Shown: in pieces, positions 46,877 to 55,780 of the stretch | Position numbering within the stretch: position 1 is the stretch's first letter | How the letters are laid out: the number at the start of each line of letters is the position of its first letter | Source of the DNA: Aureococcus anophagefferens | Lineage: Eukaryota; Sar; Pelagophyceae; Pelagomonadales; Pelagomonadaceae | Length of the DNA stretch: 64,000 nt | Direction of reading: 5' to 3' | Assembly (NCBI RefSeq): GCF_000186865.1 | Contig: NW_008705566.1 | Span: 219,945 to 283,944, forward strand | Notes under the pieces: model-generated | What the model saw: only the letters and a program-made list of their open reading frames with translations | What the model was told of the DNA's origin: nothing | Database searches by the model: none | Position numbers and translations under genes: made by a program

Positions 46877-47874
46877 CTAGTTCGCTAGGACGGTCCGGAG
46901 GTTCTCGTAGACGCCGAAGACGATGGCCTGGCCGGACATGATCTTGAGCACGCGCGGCGCGAGGCCGTGCGCGAAGACCGCGGCGCCGCCGGAGCGGAGC
47001 AGCTGCGCCGCGTAGGCGACGCTGTTCGGCCGGCGCCCGCCGGCGCGGCTCGCCTCGGCCTGCATGCGGCTCTTGACGACGTCGACGGGGTGGTTGACGA
47101 CCGCGGACGCCGCTCCCGAGAACGCGCCGGCGAGGACGCTGTGCCAGGGCCGCGGCGCGCCGGAGGAGCGGCGGAGCTCGTCCTTGGCGAGGTCGTAGGT
47201 CAGGAAGCGCACGGCGAGGCCGCTGGCCTGGCGCGCCATCGTCGGCGCCGTGCCGCGCCAGAGGCCCAGCGGGAACTCGTTCGCGACGATGCGGCCGTGG
47301 ACGAGCGCGACCCGCACGAGCGGCGACGACGCGTCGACGCGCGGCGCCGCGGCGTTGAGCTCGGCCTGGCGGAGCGTCTTGATGCGCTCGATGGGCGTCG
47401 TCCAGCAGAACGCCTCCGTCAAGCCCGCGAGCGCGCCTGCGACGGGGGACGTTTTGTTTCCATACTCGGGCCGGCCTTCCGCGCGTTCGTTCGGGACGAG
47501 CGATCCGCGCTCTCTCTCTCTCGACGTGAATCGCCGCCGTCCGGCGCCGCGGACGCGCCCGCGCAGAAGGCCAGCCCGCCGGCTTCCAAACCCAGAGGCC
47601 CGAGCGACTCGCGCCAGAACTGGTAGGCCGCGAACTGGACGCCCGTCTTGCCGCCCTGGTTGAGCAGCGACGCGCCGAGGCCCGTGTAGAGGCCCGCGAT
47701 GCCGTGGCCGCGCACGATGGCCCGCGCCGACGAGCCCATGGTCCGGTAGTCGGCGTCGACGGACTTGCGGAGCTGCATCTGCACCTTGATCGTGTCCAGC
47801 GGCATCGTGCTGGAGAGCTTGACGACGCCGGCGGCGAAGCCGTCGACGAAGCCGCGCTTGTTCTTTCCGCCCAT
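46877..47874 (-). CDS. Mitochondrial carrier family protein, two exons (47874-47559, 47436-46877)
   Basis: 291 residues after removal of a 122-base GC-AG intron, in frame (LAFCAGALAGLTEAFCWT). Three carrier repeats show the P-x-[DE]-x-x-[KR] signature: MPLDTIKVQMQL, TPIERIKTLRQ and HPVDVVKSRMQ. Six helices are expected in the inner membrane. Repeat 1 and the C-terminal ARVLKIMSGQAIVFGVYE-like end recall the tricarboxylate carrier, but substrate assignment is tentative. The frame as read through the intron stops early. Confidence 0.85.
47437..47550 (+). mobile_element. Eroded introner in mitochondrial carrier gene (antisense)
   Basis: 114 bp. The stretch CGTTCGGGACGAGCGATCC on the plus strand matches the CAGGGCAG-family core (GGACGAGCGATCATC), opposite to the gene. 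The flanking duplication is weak (GCGCGTCC / GCGCGCTC, 6 of 8). It is shorter than intact copies, so internal deletion is likely. Confidence 0.55.
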
Positions 47875-48012
47875 GCTTGTGCGTGTGATACCTCTCTATG
47901 CGCCGGGCAGCCCCACCATTGCCATTGAGGTCGCAACCCTTGGGTGCAACATCACGGTCGGGCATCAAGGTGCGGTCAAAGATCAGCCCGAGCTCCACAT
48001 CGGACCACAAGC

Positions 48013-48574
48013 ATGGCGCTCCTCAAAGCCGTCGTTCTCTCCGCGGTCGCACTCGGCGCGCGGGCCGACACGCTCGTCCACCAGGCGTCGAACCCGCACA
48101 TTTCTTCCGAGGGCAGCTGCGGCCTCGGCGGCTTCGACGACTTGTTGGAGCTCCCGTACCTCGAGACGCTGAAGACCCAGGCCGACACCTTCGTCGGACA
48201 CGCCTTCGCGAAGACGGCGGCCGGCGCGCCGGTCAGCCTCTACGATTTCACGCAGCCCGCGCGCCTCAATCCGGCGGAGCTGCCGTTCTCCGTCGCGCCC
48301 GTCGCCTACCCGCGCGGCGACCCGCGGCTCCTCGTCGCCTCCGAGTCGAACGCCGACTCCTGGTTTCCGGGGTACTCGTGGCAGGTCGTCGGCGCGACGA
48401 ACGCCTGCGGCTCCTTGGTACCTCGGCTGGAAGTTCACGTCGGCGGACTCCGAGTTCCTCGCGCTCATCGTCCGCCGGTCGTCCGAGGACGAGTCCGCGC
48501 GCGTCTTCCGCGTCGGCTCGCCCGCGACGGCGGCGATGGCGGCCCTCCTCCTCCACGCGTCCTCGAAGCTCTAG
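48013..48574 (+). CDS. Secreted protein of unknown function with a frame break near 48420
   Basis: Starts MALLKAVVLSAVALGARADT, a clear signal peptide. About 137 residues follow (SLYDFTQPARLNPAELPFSV, ADSWFPGYSWQVVGATNACG). After CGSL (48415-48421) the coding signal shifts by one base into YLGWKFTSADSEFLALIVRR and SARVFRVGSPATAAMAALLL, ending at a stop at 48572-48574. The uncorrected frame turns Arg-rich and ends at 48579. A single-base indel explains it. No family recognised. It lies within 10 bases of the convergent exonuclease gene. Confidence 0.55.
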
Positions 48575-48583
48575 AGTAGGGTG

Positions 48584-49861
48584 TTATGTGGCCATGAAGT
48601 CCGCCGCGGGCGCGGGCGCGGCGGGCTTCGGCGGGGACCGGCTCGCGGCGCGCGCGCGCGCGAGCTCCCGCAGCCCCGCGGCCTTGGTGGGCTTGGGCGG
48701 CTTGGGCGGGGACCGGCTCGCGCCGCGCGGCGCCGTCGCGGGCGCGTCCTCGCGGGCCGGCGCGTGGCCCTCGGCCGCGAGCGACTCGTAGAGCGCGAGC
48801 GTGGCCCAGGCGTCGGCGGCGGCGTAGGCGCGCTGCTCCGGCGAGAGCCAGTGGCGGCTGTGGGAGAGGCCGAACTGGGGCCGCGACCGGTAGAAGCCGA
48901 AGGACCGCTGGAGGTCCTTGCGCTTCGCGAAGGGCGCGCGCCGGAGCGCGTCGCCCGCGACGGCCGCCAGGCCCCGCTGCTTGCCGACGTAGCCCGTCGC
49001 GGCGACCTCGAAGGCCTGGGCGTCGACGGCGTTGGCGATGGCCGCGCCGAGGTGCTCGCGGCTCGGGGGGCCGAAGAAGACCTTGGTGATCGAGGCGTCG
49101 CCGAGGAGCCGCGCGACGTCGCCGCCGAGCGCGTCGCCCGTCGGCGCGACGAGCAGCACGCGCCTCCGCGGGCCCCGGGCGCAGATCTGCAGGAGCAGCG
49201 GCGGCGTGAAGTGCGTGCCCTCGGCGTCGATGGCGACGACGTCCGGCGCGTCGGCCCAGAACTCGGCCCACGCGTCCGGCGAGTCGTCGACGAACTCGTA
49301 GCCGGCGGACCGGAACGCGTCCTCGAGGTAGACGGGGGGCTCGGCGCTCGGCGCCGGCGCCGGCTCGTCGCGCCGCGACACGTCCATGCCCTCGAGGAGC
49401 GCCGTCGCCTGGGCCTCGACGCGCGCGGTCTTGAGCGCGCGCTCGATCGCCGCGGCGGCGAACGCGGAGCCCTGCGCGGCCATGGACGTCAGCGGGTCGT
49501 CGGCGTCCATGGCGTCCTCGCCCTCGGCGTCGTCGTCGCCGTCGCCGTCGTCCTCATCGCCGTCGGCGTCGTCGGCGTCGGCGGGCGCGCGCGCGCCCTC
49601 GGTGTCCTCGGCGAGCGCCATCTCGAAGAGCCGCGCGGCGGCGGCGGCGGCGCGCCGCACGGACTTCTTCTTGTTCCGCAGCACCTGCTCCATGCTCTCG
49701 TCGCCCTCGTCCGCCGCGTCCTCGGCCTGGGCGCGCACGCCCGCGGCGATGGCGCTGTCGATGAGCTTCTTCGCCGCGAACGTCGCGCTCCGCATGGCCT
49801 GCTTCTTGCTCTTCGCCTTGGAGCGCTTCTTCGACGATTTTTTTTTGTTCGACTTGACCAT
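48584..49861 (-). CDS. RNase D/WRN-type 3'-5' exonuclease domain protein
   Basis: 425 residues. A Lys-rich start (KSNKKKSSKKRSKAKSKK) suggests nuclear or nucleolar location. A helical acidic region is followed by the DEDD exonuclease fold: VVAIDAEGTHFTPPLLLQIC holds the D-x-E pair, a central helix follows, and LSPEQRAYAAADAWATLALY gives the Y-x-x-x-D of ExoIII. The second Asp (ExoII, normally H/N-x2-D) is unclear in VFFGPPSREHLGAAI, so activity is uncertain. The tail has duplicated ASRSPPKPPKPTKA-like segments. The start is 124 bases from ankyrin paralogue 4, divergent. Confidence 0.75.
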   Translation of the reverse strand: MVKSNKKKSSKKRSKAKSKKQAMRSATFAAKKLIDSAIAAGVRAQAEDAADEGDESMEQVLRNKKKSVRRAAAAAARLFEMALAEDTEGARAPADADDADGDEDDGDGDDDAEGEDAMDADDPLTSMAAQGSAFAAAAIERALKTARVEAQATALLEGMDVSRRDEPAPAPSAEPPVYLEDAFRSAGYEFVDDSPDAWAEFWADAPDVVAIDAEGTHFTPPLLLQICARGPRRRVLLVAPTGDALGGDVARLLGDASITKVFFGPPSREHLGAAIANAVDAQAFEVAATGYVGKQRGLAAVAGDALRRAPFAKRKDLQRSFGFYRSRPQFGLSHSRHWLSPEQRAYAAADAWATLALYESLAAEGHAPAREDAPATAPRGASRSPPKPPKPTKAAGLRELARARAASRSPPKPAAPAPAADFMAT

Positions 49862-49985
49862 CGTTCGTGCGAAGGGCGCCTGGTTTTTTGGCGGCGAACT
49901 TCGAAAACTTTCAAGCTTGAGCTCCCATCGCCTCGCGCCTCAACTTGGCTTCATGGTGCATTGTCCAGCAGCCCGAGCCAACACG

Positions 49986-50714
49986 ATGGCCAGCTCTTTC
50001 GAACGCTCGTTGATCGACCAAATTGTGCCCTATCATGCTGCGGGCGGCGACATTGATGCGCCTATTTGGGTGACATTCGACAGAAGCGATGGTAGTGAAC
50101 GTGTGCGCATCGAGGATCCAAGCTGGGAAACAGAGGAGGTACTTACGCTCCTTTTTTGTGCAGCGCAAGAGGGCTGGTCTTCGGCCGTCACTTGTTGTCT
50201 CGAACGCGGCGCCGATGTCAACCTGCGTGAGGAAGACAATTGCTGGACGGCGTTGGAGATCGCCTCTTGTAAAGGCCATTGCGACGCGGCAGTCCTGCTG
50301 CTCGACGCAGGCGCGCGAGTCGACGATCGCAAAGGGGATGATAATATGACCGCGCTCCACTTCGCAGCCGGGTGCAATCAACCCAAGATGTGCAAGCTCC
50401 TCTTGAGTCGCGGCTTCTCGCTCGACGCGCGCAACAACAACGGCGACGACCCCGAGGCCCTCGCGCGACGCTGCGGCCAACCAACCATGGCCGACGTCCT
50501 CGCCGCCGTCCGCGCCGCGGGCGGCTGGCTCCCCTACGTCAACGCGCCGCGCAAGGAGCTCCTCGCCCTCCGCCAGCGGCTCCCGGCCCTCCGCGAGCGC
50601 GGCCGCGCGGCACCGTCGTCGAGCGTGCGCGCGCACGAGCGGCTCTTCCTGGACACGCCCGACGACGTATTCACGTCGGTCCTCGCCTTCTGGCGCACCG
50701 ACCGCGACGACTAA
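49986..50714 (+). CDS. Ankyrin-repeat protein, paralogue 4 of 4
   Basis: 242 residues, MASSFERSLIDQIVPYHAAG. Repeats: TALEIASCKGHCDAAVLLLD and TALHFAAGCNQPKMCKLLLS. The C-terminus is nearly the same as in paralogues 1 and 2 (GGWLPYVNAPRKELLALRQR ... PDDVFTSVLAFWRTDRDD), with DNA almost identical over the last 200 bases, whereas the first 250 bases differ much more. A short CAGCCCGAG upstream recalls the shared 5' flank of paralogues 1 and 2. Confidence 0.86.
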   Translation: MASSFERSLIDQIVPYHAAGGDIDAPIWVTFDRSDGSERVRIEDPSWETEEVLTLLFCAAQEGWSSAVTCCLERGADVNLREEDNCWTALEIASCKGHCDAAVLLLDAGARVDDRKGDDNMTALHFAAGCNQPKMCKLLLSRGFSLDARNNNGDDPEALARRCGQPTMADVLAAVRAAGGWLPYVNAPRKELLALRQRLPALRERGRAAPSSSVRAHERLFLDTPDDVFTSVLAFWRTDRDD

Positions 50715-50743
50715 AAACGAAGCTGTGATAAAAAAAGAAATAC

Positions 50744-51844
50744 TTACACGTCGATGACATCCGGCGCCGGCGCCGCGCCGCCGCGGCGGCGGCGGAGCGC
50801 GCGCGCCAAAGAACGCGCCGCGGCGAGCGCGACCGCGAGCAGCGCGATCCCGGCGGCGACGACCGCGAGCGCGCCGCCGAGGTCCGCGAGGATCGAGAGC
50901 GCGAGGGGCCGCGATTCCTCGCGCACCACGGCGCCGCTGGCGCGCAGCACGAGCCTCGCGCCGCGGGCCGCGTCCGGGTCCTGGAGCCGCGTCCGCGACC
51001 CCGCGTAGCGAACCGCGCGCGTCGCCCGCCGCCGCCGCAGGAACGGGCGCCGCTCCTCCGACTCCGCGAGCGAGAGCTCGACCTCCGCCGTGACTAGGGC
51101 CGGCAGGGCGCCGTAGTCGACGCGGAGCGAGCGCGTCGTGTCGTCGCCCGCGTCGCGGCGCTCGCGGACGGCGACGTCCATGACGCCCGCGCTCGCCTTC
51201 GCGGAGATCTCCACGAAGTCGAAGATGGCGTCGCCGTAGGCCCCGCCGAGCGAGAAGGACCCCACGCAGCCGTAGGGCCGCAGGCCGCAGGCGGCGAGCG
51301 CGAGCGGCGCGGACGTCTTCGTCGCGTAGGCCGCGCCGTCCCAGCCCTCGTAGCGCCACTGGAGCGCCTCGAGGTCGCCGCCGTCCGCGACGGCGACGAC
51401 GTCGCCGCCGAGGGTCCGCGGCGCCGCCCAGGCCCCGACAACGGTCGCGCCGTCCGGCGGCGCGGCGAGCGCGGCGTAGCACGCGACCGCGAAGAGGCCC
51501 GAGGCCGCGGCGGCGAAGCACGCGGGCGCGCGCCGGCCGCGGACGCGCGTCGCCTCCTCGCCGAGGCTCGACACGGACGACGACGACGATAACCGGCTCA
51601 GGGTCTGCGGGTCCTCCTTGCGCTCGTCGTCGGCGAGCGGGTTCGGGTGGGAGAACGTGTCCGGAGCGCCGAGGCTCTCGTTGGCGTCGAGGTACTTGGC
51701 GGCGATCTTGTCCTTCTCCCGCTCGCGCCGCCGCTTCGACCGGCGCTTCGACGGCCGCCGCGGCGCCTCGTCGTCGTTCTCGAAGTTGCAGAACGCGAAC
51801 TCGAGCGCCGCGATGCTGTCCTCCTCGGACCGGCGGCGGCCCAT
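50744..51844 (-). CDS. Two-TM protein of unknown function
   Basis: The start at 51844 (MGRRRSEEDSIAALEFAFCN) is preferred over an upstream in-frame start. The 366 residues have a basic cytosolic N-terminus (SKRRSKRRREREKDK), a Ser-rich segment, one membrane helix (APACFAAAASGLFAVACYAA), a ~190-residue extracytosolic domain with LRPYGCVGSFSLGGAYGDAI and a second helix (LGGALAVVAAGIALLAVALA). The topology resembles a transport or adhesion subunit with a lumenal ectodomain; no family known to me. It ends 30 bases from ankyrin paralogue 4. Confidence 0.55.
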   Translation of the reverse strand: MGRRRSEEDSIAALEFAFCNFENDDEAPRRPSKRRSKRRREREKDKIAAKYLDANESLGAPDTFSHPNPLADDERKEDPQTLSRLSSSSSVSSLGEEATRVRGRRAPACFAAAASGLFAVACYAALAAPPDGATVVGAWAAPRTLGGDVVAVADGGDLEALQWRYEGWDGAAYATKTSAPLALAACGLRPYGCVGSFSLGGAYGDAIFDFVEISAKASAGVMDVAVRERRDAGDDTTRSLRVDYGALPALVTAEVELSLAESEERRPFLRRRRATRAVRYAGSRTRLQDPDAARGARLVLRASGAVVREESRPLALSILADLGGALAVVAAGIALLAVALAAARSLARALRRRRGGAAPAPDVIDV

Positions 51845-52059
51845 CGGCTGCTGCCTTTGCAAACGCTGCGGCGCGGCCCGGATGCAGCCGCGACCTGTTG
51901 GCACTCCCGGCTGCTCCCAGGCGCGGCCGCTCCCGACGGCGCCGGAGATCGATCGGGGCAGCCCCGAAGGTGTGTCGACGAAAAATGACACCTCGATGTT
52001 CAGCTTCGCCTTCAACTTTCATCTCGAGCTCGAGACGCGTCTAAAAGCGACACGAACCG

Positions 52060-53961
52060 TTACGCCATCAGCGCCAGGAGCGCGTCCTGGACGTCCTCGG
52101 GCGCGACGCCCGCGTCGAGCCGCGCGGCGAAGTCCGCGCGGAGCTCCGGCGGGAGCCGGTCGAGGAGGTCCTCGAGCGTCACGGCGCCGCGCTGGCCGCG
52201 CGCGAGGCGCACGGGCCCCTGGGCCTGGCGCGCGGCCTCGCGGGCCGCGTCGGGCGAGAGGTTGGCCTCGTCGAAGCCCTCCGCGGCCTCGGGCCCCAGC
52301 TGCGGGAAGCCGTCCGCGAACTCCTCGACGGGGACGGCCGCGTACTTCGCCAGCGCGGACGTCGCCCAGGCCGTGTCGACGACGGCGAGGGTCTTCGCCG
52401 ACGTCTTGCCCGGGCCGAGGCGCCGCGCGAGCGCCGCGGCGCCGTCGTGGAGCAGGCGGAGCGCGTCCGGCGCGCGCCAGAGGTGGCGGCCCCGGAGGCA
52501 CGCGGCGTCCAGCGCCACGGGCAGCGCGCCGACGTCGAAGGCCCGCCGCAGCGCCTCGTCGCGCGCCTTGGCGCGGAAGTGGTCGTGCCAGAGGAGCTCG
52601 CGGAAGTCGTAGTTCGTCGACCGGTCGCGATCCGCGTCGACGCCGCACGCGTCGAGCACGCAGGCTAGGAGGTGCGGGAACATGGACAGCGCCTCCGCGA
52701 CGGCCCGGACGGCCTCGGACCGCCGGTCGAGGCGCAGGAGCGCCAGGCCCCGGTTGAGGCACAGGCCGGGGAGCAGCGCGGTCGTCGACGGCGCGAGGCG
52801 CCCGGCCGGCTTCGATTTCGCCGCGCGCGGCGGGTCGTCGAAGAGCGGGCACGCGGCGCTCGCGAGGGCCGCCGGCAGCGCCGCGACCTGCACGTTCGCG
52901 CCGTGGAGCTCGAGCACGGCGTCGTACTGCTCCGCGGCGAGGAGGTCCGCGTCCAGCCGCAGCAGCACGCCGCAGGGGTCGCCGCGCGGGTCCAAGGACA
53001 GGAGCAGCCGGAACAGGTTCGCGGCCGTCTCCGGCGCGCCGCGCATGGCCGCGCAGCGCGCGCGCCGGTGCAGCGCGACGAAGAGCGGCGCGTGCTCGGG
53101 CTCCGTCGCGTCGACGCGGATCGCGGCGCGCCTCACCGCGTCGCGCGTCTTCTCGCTGTTCGCGGCCATCGCGGCCTCGTAGGCCGCGCCGGCCCGCAGG
53201 AGCAGGGGCCCCGCGAGCTCGGGCCTGTTCAACCGGCAGACGAAGCGCGCCAGCGCGCAGAGCGCCGGCGCGTGGTGCGCGTTGTTGGCGACGTGGCGGC
53301 CGAGCTCGTTCGGGTCGCCCACCAGCGCCGCGAGCGCCTGCGACGCCGCCGCGTAGCCGTCGGAGGCCTCGAAGGCGTGCCAGGCCTCGCCGGGCCGGCC
53401 CCGCGCCGGCGGCGCCGCCGCGACCCAGCGCAGGCCGCCCTTGCCGAACGTCGGCGCGGGCTCGAAGCCCTCCGCGGCCGGGCCGAAGACGCCCCGCCGC
53501 GCGCCGCCGCCGCCGCCGCGCAGGCCCCGCCGCCGGCCGTCGCCGCCGGACGACCCGAAGCGGCTCGCGAGCTCCCGCTCCGGGTCCACGCGGCCGAAGT
53601 CGAAGCGGAGGTAGCCGGGCGCGACGGCGTTCGGGTCGGCGGCCGCGGGGAGCGCGGCCTGCTCCGCGGTCGCGCGCTCCATCGCCGCGGCCAGCGCGGC
53701 CTCGTCGTCGTCGTCGTTGTCGTCCTCCTCCTCGTCCTGCGGCTGCTGCTGCTGCTGCTTCTTCTTTTTCTTTTTCTTCTTCGCCTTGCGCGCGGGCGCG
53801 GGCGCCGGCGCGAGCGCGGGCGCCGGCGTCGGCGCGGCGTCTTGGCCGTCGGAGTGCTCCGAGTCGGAGTCGTCGTCCATGAGCAGCGATCCGAAGTTCG
53901 CGCGCACGGGTGCCGTGTCTTCCTCCTCCGAAGAGGTTGCGTCATCTACGAGGGAGGCCAT
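52060..53961 (-). CDS. TCF25: TCF25/Rqc1-family protein
   Basis: 633 residues. The N-terminus is acidic, then a Lys/Gln run (AKKKKKKKKQQQQQPQDEEE), as in Nulp1/TCF25. The helical body matches the family: WHAFEASDGYAAASQALAAL, DPNELGRHVANNAHHAPALC, CRLNRPELAGPLLLRAGAAY, APLFVALHRRARCAAMRGAP and NLFRLLLSLDPRGDPCGVLL. TCF25 (yeast Rqc1) acts with Ltn1/Listerin in ribosome quality control of stalled nascent chains. The Lys/Gln tract is encoded by a low-complexity run near 53730-53790. The last helical segment LEDLLDRLPPELRADFAARL is unassigned. Confidence 0.8.
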   Translation of the reverse strand: MASLVDDATSSEEEDTAPVRANFGSLLMDDDSDSEHSDGQDAAPTPAPALAPAPAPARKAKKKKKKKKQQQQQPQDEEEDDNDDDDEAALAAAMERATAEQAALPAAADPNAVAPGYLRFDFGRVDPERELASRFGSSGGDGRRRGLRGGGGGARRGVFGPAAEGFEPAPTFGKGGLRWVAAAPPARGRPGEAWHAFEASDGYAAASQALAALVGDPNELGRHVANNAHHAPALCALARFVCRLNRPELAGPLLLRAGAAYEAAMAANSEKTRDAVRRAAIRVDATEPEHAPLFVALHRRARCAAMRGAPETAANLFRLLLSLDPRGDPCGVLLRLDADLLAAEQYDAVLELHGANVQVAALPAALASAACPLFDDPPRAAKSKPAGRLAPSTTALLPGLCLNRGLALLRLDRRSEAVRAVAEALSMFPHLLACVLDACGVDADRDRSTNYDFRELLWHDHFRAKARDEALRRAFDVGALPVALDAACLRGRHLWRAPDALRLLHDGAAALARRLGPGKTSAKTLAVVDTAWATSALAKYAAVPVEEFADGFPQLGPEAAEGFDEANLSPDAAREAARQAQGPVRLARGQRGAVTLEDLLDRLPPELRADFAARLDAGVAPEDVQDALLALMA

Positions 53962-54125
53962 AACTTAATAACTCGACGTTCCAGGCCATGCGAGCCTGCA
54001 ACTATCGCTCAACATTGCCACAAGCACCGAGATGTTGACGAGCTGTTGACGAGCGCATCCAAGCAGCCAGCTCTTCCCTCGAGAGTTCTTCGCGGCCGCT
54101 TCGATCCGCGCTGAACAAGAGAGTC

Positions 54126-55423
54126 ATGGCCGAACAGTCGAACCTCCTCCTGCCCCTCAAGGTAACCCCTTTTCCGCCCGAAAGCCCCCCCCACCAACAC
54201 ACGGAACATTCCGTAGGTCGTCGACGCCCGCTCGGGCGAGGTGCGGCGCTGGCCGGCGCCGCAGCGCGGCTCCGACGGGGGCGTGGGCTGGGGCCGCTTC
54301 TCGCGGCGCGTGGCGTCGGTCTTCAAGGTCGACGAGAAGCGCATGTGCTTCACCTGGACCGACGACGAGGGCGACCGCGTCGTCGTCGCGGCCGGCGATC
54401 CGAGCGTCGCGCGCCTCGAGTGGGAGGAGGCGCACCGGGCCGTCGCCGAGCGGGGGCTCAAGGCCCTCACGCTCACGGTCCACGCGACGCGCGCCGACGC
54501 CCTGACGGCGGCGCCGCGCGCGGCCCCGGGGCCCGCGGCCGCCGAGAAACCCGCCGCCGAATCCGCCGAGGGCCCGCTCCGCCTCGGCCCGCGGCCCGGC
54601 AAGCTCGTGGCCCTGGACCTCGGCGTGCCCCTCCGCGAGGCGCGCGAGCTCGTGCGCCGCGCGAACCACGGCGACGCCATCGCGCGGCGCGTCGTCGCGC
54701 CGAGCGCGGCGCGGTGGGCGCGCATGGCGCGCGACGGGTCCTCGGCCGTGCTCCTCCGCGACGACCTCTTCCGCGCGGCCCACGCCGCGCGGCTCCAGGG
54801 CGAGGTCGCGGACCCCAAGGTCCGCGTCGCGGCGGCGGANNNNNNNNNNNNNNNNNNNNNNNNNNNNNNNNNNNNNNNNNNNNNNNNNNAACATGTGCCC
54901 CATCGTCGGCACGCGCTGGCACCTCGTCGGCGAGGACTACGACCTCTGCGACGCCGAGTACGGCAAGCTCCCGGACGACCGCAAGCGGCGCTTCGTCGCC
55001 ATCCGCGACCCGGCCGAGGCGGCGGACGTCGTCGCCGCGGCCCACGCCGACGCGCGCGTCCGCGCGCCCGCGCCGCCGCCGCCGCCGCCGGCCTACGACG
55101 CCGCGGCGGCCGACCCCGCGGCGCTCGCGGCGGCCGCGGACGCGGCGCTCCGCGAGGCCATCGCGCGGTCCCTGGAGGACGTCACGGCCGACGTCAGCCT
55201 CGAGGCCAAGGCCCCCCTCGAGGCCCCAAACGCCGCGGACCCCCGGGTCCTCGAGTCGTTCCCGAGCCTCGCGTCGCCCGACGACCCGCTCTTCGAGTCC
55301 GACGACGAGAACGAGCTCGTCCTCGTCTCCACGGCGCCGCGCACGCTCCCGGCCGACGCCGCCGACGACGGCGACGAGCTCGCGCTCAAGCAGGCCCTCG
55401 CCGCGTCCCTCGAGGACAAGTGA
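54126..55423 (+). CDS. PB1/ZZ/UIM adaptor-like protein (p62/NBR1-like), with intron and 50-N gap
   Basis: Exon 1 (54126-54161, 12 codons) is joined by a 55-base GT-AG intron (GTAACC...TTCCGTAG) to exon 2 at 54217. SVFKVDEKRMCFTWTDDEGD then fits a PB1 fold. A helical region follows. The 50-N gap (54840-54889) interrupts the gene, and the frame differs across it, so gap length is nominal. After it MCPIVGTRWHLVGEDYDLCD resembles a ZZ finger (C..PI-G-R...DYDLC), but the inner Cys pair is missing. The C-terminal half has two ubiquitin-interacting motifs: AALREAIARSLEDV and ELALKQALAASLEDK. PB1, ZZ and ubiquitin binding together are typical of selective-autophagy adaptors; that role is inferred. 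Confidence 0.65.
54840..54889. other. Assembly gap (50 N)
   Basis: N run inside the PB1/ZZ/UIM gene; likely a placeholder size. Confidence 0.99.
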
Positions 55424-55780
55424 GCGCGGTCCCTCCGCCGCGCCTCCCCCGCCGCCGCCGCTGTACACAGACGCCACCCCCGCGCGCGCCCTGCACCATA
55501 CTCTAACTCCGCCATTTTCCGACTTTTGAAAGCCTGTTTAGAAGCAAGCGGGTGTGAAGTGGTGTGGAGGAGTGCGGACAAGTGTGGGCGTCAATGAGGG
55601 TTCAATGAGGCTTCATCATCGACATGATGCCCGCCGAGTCCATCATCTGAGCCGTGCATTGGAGCGTTCGCGCGCCGCTGAGCAGGCCCGAGAGCCTACC
55701 AAGTGCGCCGCTGCGTGAGCAGGCCCGAGAGCCTACCAAGTGCGCCGCGTGCGCAGGCCCGAGTGCCTACCAAGTAGGAC
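55424..55780 (+). other. Interval upstream of Deltex gene with a triplicated 36-bp unit
   Basis: No gene. Downstream of the UIM gene it holds the presumptive 3' UTR, then from 55681 to 55778 three copies of GCAGGCCCGAGAGCCTACCA plus AGTGCGCCGC-like ends (periods 37 and 35), the last ending 2 bases before the Deltex ATG. The unit may be part of the promoter or 5' UTR. Confidence 0.6.
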
